A program made the translations under genes and the position numbers. This document shows, piece after piece, positions 19,148 through 26,143 of a stretch of DNA of 64,000 nt. Numbering within the stretch: position 1 is the first letter of the stretch; each line of letters opens with the position of its first letter. This stretch comes from Pseudomonadota bacterium. Lineage in GTDB: Bacteria > Pseudomonadota > Gammaproteobacteria > Xanthomonadales > Xanthomonadaceae. The notes under the pieces are model-generated. The model saw nothing but the letters and a program-made list of their open reading frames with translations. It searched no databases and was not told where the DNA came from. Location of the stretch: contig JAFEFT010000024.1 of the NCBI GenBank assembly GCA_018240435.1, positions 91,210-155,209 on the forward strand, read 5' to 3'.

Positions 19148-20458
19148 ATGACGGCGAACTCCGGCGACGGATCGGCCAGTCGTGTCGTCGCCGCACAGGC
19201 GATCGACGCGGTGTTGCACGAAGGCCGTTCGCTCAAGGCGGTGCTGGCGCAGCAATTGTCGGCCATCGCCGATGCGCGTGATCGCGCCTTGATCGAGGCG
19301 ATCTGTTTCCACGCGCTGCGCCATGCCCGGCGCTATCGTTTCGTGTTGCGGCAATGGCTGGCGCGGCCGCTGCCGGCACGCGAGCATCGGCTCGAAGCCT
19401 TGCTGCTGGCCGGGCTGGCGCAACTCGATGCGATCGCCTTGCCGGCGCACGCGGCGGTCGCCGCCACCGCCGAGGCCGCGCGCGGATTGCGCAAGCCGGC
19501 CTTCGTCGGCCTCGTCAATGCGCTGCTGCGACGGGCCACGCGCGAATCATTGCCGGTCAGTGATGACCCGGCGATCGCGCATTCGTATCCCGACTGGCTG
19601 TTGCGCCGGCTGCGCGTCGATTGGCCGCAGCAGTGGTCGGAGGTGCTGCCAGCCGGCAACGCGATCGCGCCGATGTGGTTGCGCGTGAACACCGCCGCGA
19701 TCACCCGCGAGCGCTACTCGCAGCGCCTGCACGAAGCACAGATCGACGCGCACGCGCCGGACTGGCCGCTGGCCGCGTTGCGACTCGACGAGGGCGTGGC
19801 GGCCGAGAACCTGCCCGGCTGGCGCGAAGGCCAGGTCAGCGTCCAGGATGCCGCCGCGCAGATGGCCGTCGCCGCACTCGATCTGCGCGACGGCGAGCGC
19901 GTGCTCGACCTGTGTTGCGCGCCGGGCGGCAAGGCCGCGGCGATGCTGGAAACCGCTGCCGTCGAACTGCTTGCCATCGACGACGACGCCCGCCGCATGC
20001 GTCGCGTCGAGGACACGCTCGAACGCCTGCATTTTCGCCGCCGCGCGCGCCTGCGCGTGGCCGATGGCGGCGATGTCGATGCGTGGTGGGACGGCCAGCC
20101 GTTCGCGGCGGTGCTGCTCGATGCGCCGTGCTCGGCGACCGGCATCATCCGCCGCCAGCCCGACATCAAATGGCATCGGCGCGAAGCCGACCTCGCCGCG
20201 CTGGTCGCCACCCAGGATCGCCTGCTCGATGCGGCTTGGCGCGTGCTCGCCTCGGGGGGGCGCCTGCTGTACGCCACCTGCTCGATCCTGCGCGAAGAAA
20301 ACGACCAGCGCATCGCCGCCTTTCTCGCCCGCACGCCCGATGCGCGCGAGCTGCCGCTCGACGCGCGTTACGGCCATGAGGTTGCACCCGGCCGCCAGCG
20401 CCTGCCCGGCGAGGCTGGCATGGACGGTTTCTACTATGCGCGGTTGGTGAAAAAGTAA
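19148..20458 (+). CDS. rsmB: 16S rRNA (cytosine-967-C5)-methyltransferase RsmB
   Basis: A 436-residue methyltransferase with an N-terminal NusB-like RNA-binding domain (about 10-140) and a C-terminal Rossmann methyltransferase domain. SAM-binding motif I is 'VLDLCCAPGGKAAAM', motif IV with the catalytic cysteine pair region is 'LLDAPCSATGIIRRQPDIKW', and the end 'GEAGMDGFYYARLVKK' is typical of Fmu/RsmB. The ATG at 19148 follows the fmt stop by 7 bp. It is the last gene of the def-fmt-rsmB operon; no clear terminator follows in the 450 bp before the ribonucleotide reductase gene. Confidence 0.95.
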   Translation: MTANSGDGSASRVVAAQAIDAVLHEGRSLKAVLAQQLSAIADARDRALIEAICFHALRHARRYRFVLRQWLARPLPAREHRLEALLLAGLAQLDAIALPAHAAVAATAEAARGLRKPAFVGLVNALLRRATRESLPVSDDPAIAHSYPDWLLRRLRVDWPQQWSEVLPAGNAIAPMWLRVNTAAITRERYSQRLHEAQIDAHAPDWPLAALRLDEGVAAENLPGWREGQVSVQDAAAQMAVAALDLRDGERVLDLCCAPGGKAAAMLETAAVELLAIDDDARRMRRVEDTLERLHFRRRARLRVADGGDVDAWWDGQPFAAVLLDAPCSATGIIRRQPDIKWHRREADLAALVATQDRLLDAAWRVLASGGRLLYATCSILREENDQRIAAFLARTPDARELPLDARYGHEVAPGRQRLPGEAGMDGFYYARLVKK

Positions 20459-20584
20459 GCGAACCGGCCCTCGCGCTGGCGCGAATTTGCGCACGTTCAC
20501 GCCGCCGGCTTTGCTCTGGATCGGCTGCGAGCCAAGCGCGACGCGCATCGTCGCAGTCGCGCCGGAAAATGCTGCGGTCGCACG

Positions 20585-20612
20585 TTGACAGCGGCCGATC
20601 CTGTGGTACGGT
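20585..20612 (+). promoter_or_regulatory. Candidate sigma70 promoter for the reductase operon
   Basis: A perfect TTGACA (20585-20590) is followed after 16 bp by TACGGT (20607-20612). It is the best promoter-like pair in the gap between rsmB and nrdJ, and would give a leader of about 290 nt. Confidence 0.5.
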
Positions 20613-20911
20613 GAACGCCCGTTGCGACCCAAGATGTTGGGGTATCAGCGGGAGGCAAACCCAAGCGATGGTGTCATTTCGCGCGGGCTCGATGCTGATG
20701 AGGGCGCCGATCCGAGGAGCGGCCATGCGGTCGATGGCGGACATCCGGGGCGTGTCGATGCGTGCCTGGGAACGCGCATCGGCGGCGTGTCGCGTGTGTT
20801 GTGCGCACCGGTTCGCACCCGTCGATCGCGCATCGATCCGGACCTGATCGCCGCGCGGCGTGCGCGCAGCCATTTCACCCGTTCAACGACCATTCCAAGG
20901 AAGTTTCCCGC
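20613..20911 (+). other. Long untranslated leader of nrdJ
   Basis: About 300 bp between the candidate promoter and nrdJ carry no convincing gene. Near the 5' end a CCCAA/TTGGG hairpin (20628-20641) is visible. I looked for the B12 box of a cobalamin riboswitch, since the enzyme uses adenosylcobalamin, and could not find one. A standard AAGGAAG ribosome-binding site precedes the start codon. Confidence 0.4.
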
Positions 20912-23062
20912 ATGAGCACGGTACGTCTGGAGATCGTCAAGCCCGTCGCCGATCAGGCGATCGCGATGCAGCCTGCTTCGCACGACATCTGGGACAAGAA
21001 GTACCGCCTCAAGAGCAAGCGCGGCGAACCGGTCGATGCCGACATCGACGCCACCTACCAGCGCGTGGCGCGCGCGCTGGCCGATGCCGAAACGACACCG
21101 GAAAAGAAGTCGTACTGGTACGAGCGCTTCGTCTGGGCGCTGCGCCGCGGTGCCATCCCCGCCGGTCGCATCACCTCCAATGCCGGCGCGCTCGAGCACA
21201 AGCCGGCGACCTCGACGATCAACTGCACCGTGTCCGGCACCATCGAGGATTCGATGGACGGCATCCTCGAAAAGGTCCACGAGGCCGGCCTGACGCTCAA
21301 GGCCGGCTGCGGCATCGGCTACGAGTTCTCGACGCTGCGCCCGCGTGGCGCCTACGTCTCCGGGGCCGGCGCGTACACCTCCGGGCCGCTGAGTTTCATG
21401 GATATCTACGACAAGATGTGCTTCACGGTGTCCTCGGCCGGTGGCCGCCGCGGCGCCCAGATGGGTACCTTCGACGTCTGCCACCCCGACGTGCGCGAGT
21501 TCATCCGCGCCAAGCGCGAGGACGGCCGCCTGCGCCAGTTCAACCTTTCGCTGCTGGTCACCGACGGCTTCATGGAAGCGGTGCAGGGCGACGGCGACTG
21601 GCCGCTGGTGTTTCCGATCAACGCCAAGGAAAAGGACGAGATCGATCTGGCCGACGCCGCGCACGTGGTCTGGCGTGAATGGCCGACCACGCGCAATTAC
21701 GTGGTGCGCGACGACGGCATGGTCGCCTGCAAGGTCTACGGCCACGTCAAGGCGCGCCACCTGTGGGACATGATCATGGTCTCGACGTATGACTTCGCCG
21801 AGCCGGGCTTCATCCTGATCGACCGCGTCAACGAGATGAACAACAACTGGTGGTGCGAGAACGTGCGCGCGACCAACCCGTGCGGCGAGCAGCCGTTGCC
21901 GCCGTACGGTGCCTGCCTGCTCGGCTCGGTCAACCTCACCATGTTCGTGCGCGATGCCTTCACCGATCGTGCGCGTTTCGACTGGGACGAATACAAGGAA
22001 GTCGTGCGCGTGTTCACCCGCATGCTCGACAACGTGGTCGAGGTCAACGGCCTGCCGCTGCAACAGCAGCGCGACGAGATCATGCGCAAGCGCCGGCATG
22101 GCATGGGTTTCCTCGGCCTGGGCTCGGCCATGACCATGCTCAAGATGAGCTACGGCTCGGCCGAATCGGTCGCCTTCACCGAGGACGTCGCCCGCGAGAT
22201 GGCGGTGGCGGGCTGGGAGATGGCACTGGCACTGGCGCAGGAAAAAGGCCCGGCGCCGATCATGGACGAGAGCTTCACCGTCACCGAGGCGATGCTGCGC
22301 CAGCGCCCGGAGATGAAGCGCGACGGCTGGAAAGTCGGCAAGAAAATCCCCGGCCGCGTGCTGCACGCCAGGTATTCGCGCTACATGCAGCGGGTGGCCG
22401 AGGTCGCGCCGGATCTGGTGAAGGCGCTGTCCGAAACCGGCGCGCGCTTCACCCATCATTCGTCGATTGCACCGACCGGCACCATCTCGCTGTCGCTGGC
22501 CAACAACGCCAGCAACGGCATTGAGCCGAGCTTCGCCCACCACTATTCGCGCAATGTCATCCGCGAAGGCAAGAAGAGCAAGGAAAAAGTCGAGGTCTAC
22601 AGCTACGAGCTGCTCGCCTATCGCACTCTGGTCAACGCCAAGGCGATGCCGTTCGCGGACGATGCCGACGCGAAACTGCCGGAGTATTTCCGCGCCGCCG
22701 ACGACATCAGCCCGACCGAGCACGTCGACATCCAGGCCGCGGCGCAGAAGTGGGTGGATTCGTCGATCTCCAAGACCGCCAACGTCCCCACCGACTATCC
22801 ATACGCCGACTTCAAGGACATCTACACCTACGCCTGGAAGCAGGGCCTGAAGGGCTGCACCACCTTCCGCTTCAACCCCGCCGCCTTCCAGGGCGTGTTG
22901 GTGAAGGAAGCCGACCTGGCCAACACCACCTACCGCTTCGAACTGGAGGATGGCTCGTTCATCGAAGCGCGAGGCAACGAGGAAATCGAATACGATGGCG
23001 AGACGCATACCGCCGCCAACCTGTTCGATGCGCTGAAAGAAGGCTACTACGGCAAGTTCTGA
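20912..23062 (+). CDS. nrdJ: Class II (B12-dependent) ribonucleotide reductase, catalytic subunit
   Basis: A 716-residue adenosylcobalamin-dependent ribonucleotide reductase, making deoxyribonucleotides with or without oxygen. The active-site cysteines are visible: C105 ('STINCTVSG'), thiyl-radical C324 with E326 in 'TNPCGEQPLPPYG', and C335. The finger-loop and phosphate-binding regions ('AGCGIGYEFSTLRPRG', 'SIAPTGTISL') are intact. It ends at 'DALKEGYYGKF', lacking the C-terminal zinc/redox cysteine domain of single-chain NrdJ; that part is encoded separately at 23794, as in the NrdJa/NrdJb arrangement of Pseudomonas aeruginosa. The start is ATG 20912 with a good ribosome-binding site. Confidence 0.95.
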   Translation: MSTVRLEIVKPVADQAIAMQPASHDIWDKKYRLKSKRGEPVDADIDATYQRVARALADAETTPEKKSYWYERFVWALRRGAIPAGRITSNAGALEHKPATSTINCTVSGTIEDSMDGILEKVHEAGLTLKAGCGIGYEFSTLRPRGAYVSGAGAYTSGPLSFMDIYDKMCFTVSSAGGRRGAQMGTFDVCHPDVREFIRAKREDGRLRQFNLSLLVTDGFMEAVQGDGDWPLVFPINAKEKDEIDLADAAHVVWREWPTTRNYVVRDDGMVACKVYGHVKARHLWDMIMVSTYDFAEPGFILIDRVNEMNNNWWCENVRATNPCGEQPLPPYGACLLGSVNLTMFVRDAFTDRARFDWDEYKEVVRVFTRMLDNVVEVNGLPLQQQRDEIMRKRRHGMGFLGLGSAMTMLKMSYGSAESVAFTEDVAREMAVAGWEMALALAQEKGPAPIMDESFTVTEAMLRQRPEMKRDGWKVGKKIPGRVLHARYSRYMQRVAEVAPDLVKALSETGARFTHHSSIAPTGTISLSLANNASNGIEPSFAHHYSRNVIREGKKSKEKVEVYSYELLAYRTLVNAKAMPFADDADAKLPEYFRAADDISPTEHVDIQAAAQKWVDSSISKTANVPTDYPYADFKDIYTYAWKQGLKGCTTFRFNPAAFQGVLVKEADLANTTYRFELEDGSFIEARGNEEIEYDGETHTAANLFDALKEGYYGKF

Positions 23063-23159
23063 TGCGTGGCCGCGCGCAGCGAAGGCATCCGCCACGTTTG
23101 GACTTCGCAGCGACGGCGGCGATACCCAGCAACCACGACAACCGACCAGGAGCAACGTC

Positions 23160-23609
23160 ATGGGCACGACCGATGAGGTGAAAGCGACGGTGATGGGCGC
23201 GGTGGAATCGGCGGGCGACAAGGTGCAGAAGGTGATCGCTGACGTTCGCCAGGCCGCCGGCCCGGCGGTCGAGAAGGCGCGCGCCAAGGCGGTCGATGTC
23301 GGCAAGAAGGCCAAGGCCACCGTCGAACAGGTACGCAAGGTGGTCGCGCAGAAAGTCGACGCCGCGCGGGCGCGGGTGGCAGCAGCGAAAAAGGCGGTGG
23401 CCTCGAAGCCAGCCGCAAAGAAAGCAACGAGCAAGAAACCGGCGGCGAAACCGGCGGTGAAGAATGCAGCCGCAAAGAAAGCTGCCGCGAAAAAGGCAGT
23501 AAAGAAAGTTGCGAAAAAGGCCGCGACGAAAGCGGCGAAAAAGGTTGCGAAGAAAAACGCAACCAAGGTCGTGAAGAAAACCGCCAAGAAAGCGGTCGTG
23601 AAGAAGTGA
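23160..23609 (+). CDS. Histone H1-like Lys/Ala-rich DNA-binding protein
   Basis: A 149-residue, extremely basic protein. Residues 1-70 form a helical region ('EKARAKAVDVGKKAKATVEQ'); residues 71-149 are almost entirely Lys, Ala, Val and Thr in irregular AKKA/KKAAA repeats, as in bacterial H1-like proteins (Hc1/AlgP type). Such proteins bind and compact DNA non-specifically. The ATG at 23160 has a clear CAGGAG six bases upstream, so it is truly translated. It lies between the two halves of the class II reductase in the same orientation (97 bp after nrdJ, 184 bp before nrdJb). A composition-biased open frame is excluded by the start signal and the non-repetitive N-terminus. Confidence 0.88.
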   Translation: MGTTDEVKATVMGAVESAGDKVQKVIADVRQAAGPAVEKARAKAVDVGKKAKATVEQVRKVVAQKVDAARARVAAAKKAVASKPAAKKATSKKPAAKPAVKNAAAKKAAAKKAVKKVAKKAATKAAKKVAKKNATKVVKKTAKKAVVKK

Positions 23610-23651
23610 GCCCGCCGAGTCGGTAGCGCGCACGGCGCGCCTGCACAAGCG

Positions 23652-23719
23652 CGCAAGCAGACAACCGGCAGCAGGCCAGGTCTCGCAAGCGGACAACTCG
23701 GCAAGCAGGCAATCCGGCA
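23652..23719. repeat. Short imperfect repeats before nrdJb
   Basis: Three degenerate copies of a CGCAAGC-G-CAA-CGGCA unit, about 18 bp each, lie at 23652, 23684 and 23701 in the gap between the histone-like gene and nrdJb. A fourth partial copy follows. The gap holds no gene. Confidence 0.5.
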
Positions 23720-23793
23720 GGCGCGCAAGTGGCGCACGCGGGCAAGCATCAAATTCCCTACACCATCGCAAGCGCGTCAGGAACAACACCGCA

Positions 23794-24597
23794 ATGTCCA
23801 TCAAGATCGAAAAGAAAATCAGCGGCTACAGCGTGGTCAAAGCCGACGACAAGACGCCGGTGGTCGCCGCGCCGCAGTCCATCGAACCCGAGTCCATCGC
23901 CCCGGCGAACCTTGGCATGGCCGAGGTCATCCAGTTGCACGAGCGCGTCGAGCGCCCCGAGGTGCTGGTCGGCTCGACCTACAAGATCAAGTCGCCGCTG
24001 GTCGAGCACGCGATGTACGTGACGATCAACGACATCGTCCTCAACTACGGTACCGAGCACGAGCAGCGCCGGCCGTTCGAGGTATTCATCAACTCCAAGT
24101 CGATGGACCACTTCCAGTGGATCGTCGCGCTCACCCGGATCATGTCGGCGGTGTTCCGCAAGGGTGGCGACGTCACCTTCCTGGTCGAGGAGATGAAAGC
24201 CGTGTTCGATCCGCGCGGCGGCTACTTCAAGGCCGGCGGCGTGTACATGCCATCGATCGTCGCCGAGATCGGCGCGGTGGTCGAAGAACACCTCAAGTCG
24301 ATCGGCATGATCGTCAGCGAGGATCTGACCGAGGCGCAGATGCGCCTGATCGCCGAAAAGCGCGCCGCCTACGAGGCCCGCGCAAAAAAAAACTCTGAAA
24401 TAAGCACCGCCGGGGAAATGGGTGGGGCGATGGTCGAAACCACTGCCCCCGGCGCCGGCGAGGCGTTGCAGGTCACCGGCGAAGGCACTTCGTTCCCGCC
24501 CAGCGCGGCGATGTGCCACAAATGTTCCACCAAGGCGGTGGTCATCCTCGACGGCTGCGCCACCTGCCTGAATTGCGGCTACAGCAAGTGCGGCTGA
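23794..24597 (+). CDS. nrdJb: NrdJb: C-terminal (TSCPD/zinc) subunit of class II reductase
   Basis: A 267-residue protein equivalent to the C-terminal part of long NrdJ enzymes. Residues about 45-185 form the TSCPD domain ('VYVTINDIVLNYGTEHEQ', 'PFEVFINSKSMDHFQWIVA'). The last 27 residues hold six cysteines (C241, C244, C255, C258, C261, C266) ending 'CLNCGYSKCG', expected to bind zinc and relay electrons to the active site of the catalytic chain. A flexible Gly/Ala linker (about 205-235) joins the two parts. The start is ATG 23794 with AGGA upstream. It is not catalytic alone and presumably pairs with the nrdJ product. Confidence 0.92.
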   Translation: MSIKIEKKISGYSVVKADDKTPVVAAPQSIEPESIAPANLGMAEVIQLHERVERPEVLVGSTYKIKSPLVEHAMYVTINDIVLNYGTEHEQRRPFEVFINSKSMDHFQWIVALTRIMSAVFRKGGDVTFLVEEMKAVFDPRGGYFKAGGVYMPSIVAEIGAVVEEHLKSIGMIVSEDLTEAQMRLIAEKRAAYEARAKKNSEISTAGEMGGAMVETTAPGAGEALQVTGEGTSFPPSAAMCHKCSTKAVVILDGCATCLNCGYSKCG

Positions 24598-24693
24598 TGC
24601 CGTCCCGGGCGCACGGCCACCGCCGGCGCCCGCAATGCTCTCAACTGAGGCCGCGCTGTTGCCTGAACTCAAGAGGGATGCAAGCCACAGGCT

Positions 24694-24717
24694 CCCTCCC
24701 CCGCTTGCGGGGGAGGG
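24694..24717 (+). terminator. Hairpin downstream of nrdJb
   Basis: CCCTCCCCCGC and its exact complement are separated by two bases, about 95 bp after the nrdJb stop, followed by a G-rich tail without a T-run. It resembles dispersed C/G-rich palindromes common in this lineage and may end or protect the reductase transcript. Confidence 0.45.
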
Positions 24718-24759
24718 CTGGGGTGGGGGCAGCGGGTGCCGGAAGCGCCCCCGTCCCGA

Positions 24760-24939
24760 CCTTCCCCCGCCAGGGAAGGTCTGAATAAGTCTTGTCATCC
24801 CTGCGAAGGCAGGGATCCAGTGACTCTATGTTGTTGAAATAAAAGACACTGGATTCCCGCTTGACCAGCTTCGCTGTTGAGAGCCGCGGGAATGACGATC
24901 AAAAACAAAGTTGTTCAGACCTTCCCTAGCGGGGGAAGG
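24760..24939. mobile_element. 180-bp MITE-like element with nested inverted repeats
   Basis: Terminal inverted repeats of 26 bp (24760-24785 and 24914-24939) match at 25 of 26 positions, beginning CCTTCCCCCGC and ending AAGGTCTGAA. Inside lies a second pair starting GTCATCCCTGCGAAGGCAGG (24794) and ending CCGCGGGAATGAC (24895), which includes the complementary 'ATCCAGTG'/'CACTGGAT' segments. It has no coding capacity and no evident target-site duplication. It lies between nrdJb and the next gene. Confidence 0.7.
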
Positions 24940-25043
24940 AGCTGCACACTCTCATTTCGGAGCCTTCGAGAGGCGCAATGGTGACGAACGAGCCCTGTTC
25001 GCCCAAGTTGAGAGCATTGCCGGCGCCCGGGATCGCCGGGGAA

Positions 25044-25385
25044 TCAGTCCTCGGTATAGGTATAGCTGCTGATCCGGCAGACGTTGACCTCGCTGCGGAT
25101 CAGCTCGTCGCCGTCGTCGAACACCGCCTTGAAGTCGAACACGCAGGCACCGCTGCCATCGTCGATGTTGATGTTCGCCGAGTGCCCCGGCGAGAGAGTC
25201 TGGTCGCCGAGGATGTCCTCTTCCCAGGAATTGGTCGAGGTGCGCGAGGCGTAGAAGCGGACGATGGTGTGTTCGGTGGCGTTGATGATCTTGACGTGGC
25301 GATCGGCGGCACTGGCGGTGGTCGTGGCGGTCGCACCGGCGAGGAAGACCAGGCAGGCGGCAGCGAGCGTGCGGGACATGGACAT
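25044..25385 (-). CDS. Small secreted protein of unknown function
   Basis: A 113-residue protein with a signal peptide (residues 1-27, ending 'TTASAA'). The mature part is about 85 residues with two cysteines (in 'SGACVFDF' and 'EVNVCRIS') likely to form a disulfide, and the pattern 'WEEDILGDQTLSPGHSANI', which looks like a compact beta-sandwich. I do not recognise a named function. ATG 25385 and 25379 are both possible starts and leave the signal peptide intact. It is the first of two small exported proteins on this strand. Confidence 0.75.
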   Translation of the reverse strand: MSMSRTLAAACLVFLAGATATTTASAADRHVKIINATEHTIVRFYASRTSTNSWEEDILGDQTLSPGHSANINIDDGSGACVFDFKAVFDDGDELIRSEVNVCRISSYTYTED

Positions 25386-25444
25386 GGTGGCGGGATTCCT
25401 GTCGGTGTGATGAACGGGGGCGTACCGGCGCCGCGATCGGCGGA

Positions 25445-25915
25445 TCAGAACTCGTCCTTCTTGCCGGAGAACTCCTGTTCCAGCCCGTCGGCGGTGCGCG
25501 CGGCGGCGGTGATGGCGTCGCCCAGCGTCTCGGCGCTGGCGTCGGTCGGCACCTTGACCACGAACATGCCGACCCGGCCCTGCTTGACCCAGCCGCCGAG
25601 CTTGACCTCATTGCTGTTTTCCAGCATGCGATTGGCGATCTTTTCCGGGATCGTTTCCGAAGTGGAGCGATAACCCGGCGACCAGATTTCGCGAATCTGC
25701 TCCGAGCGATAGGTATAGGTCTTCGAGCGCACCCATACCAGCTGCGTGCGACCGCCACCGAGGTCGTAGACCATCTTGTAGTCGCCGTCCTTGTCGATCT
25801 CGTACTTGAGCTTGAGCGAATCGAGCTGACGGCCGACGACGGCATCGGCCGCGCTGGCGACGACGGGAATGCTGATGGCGGCCAGCAACACGCTGGCCAG
25901 CAAGGTCTTGCGCAT
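25445..25915 (-). CDS. Exported YbjN-like protein
   Basis: A 156-residue protein with a signal peptide (residues 1-22, 'VVASAADA'). The mature part contains 'GDYKMVYDLGGGRTQLVWV' and a C-terminal stretch 'VPTDASAETLGDAITAAART' resembling the YbjN/CesT-like fold, in which a mixed sheet is followed by a helix. Similar exported proteins have no established function. The start is ATG 25915; the frame is open upstream to 26131 but that part lacks a signal sequence. It lies 59 bp upstream of the other small exported gene on the same strand; the pair may be cotranscribed. Confidence 0.7.
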   Translation of the reverse strand: MRKTLLASVLLAAISIPVVASAADAVVGRQLDSLKLKYEIDKDGDYKMVYDLGGGRTQLVWVRSKTYTYRSEQIREIWSPGYRSTSETIPEKIANRMLENSNEVKLGGWVKQGRVGMFVVKVPTDASAETLGDAITAAARTADGLEQEFSGKKDEF

Positions 25916-26143
25916 GGTGTGGACTCCCCGGGGTGAAATGGCCGGCGGTTGCCGGTGATACCATTTCATCCGAACGGCGATGGGTCTGTCCAGCGGACAA
26001 ATGCGGTTTTTTTGACAGGCGTCAACATCCGGGCGTCCACATTCGGCCGCGCCCGGATCGCCCACCCCCGGCTGGCCGGGACGGTGCCGGCCTTGCCGCC
26101 GGCGGCAAGGCCCGTGCGGACATCGCCGCACGGGCCACCGAAT

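Noticed and set aside
20459-20911. Cobalamin riboswitch before nrdJ
   Set aside because: No B12 box or matching helices could be recognised by eye.
20645-23752. 1035-codon open frame antisense to nrdJ
   Set aside because: It mirrors codon bias of the sense gene, has no recognisable domain and lies opposite a strongly conserved enzyme.
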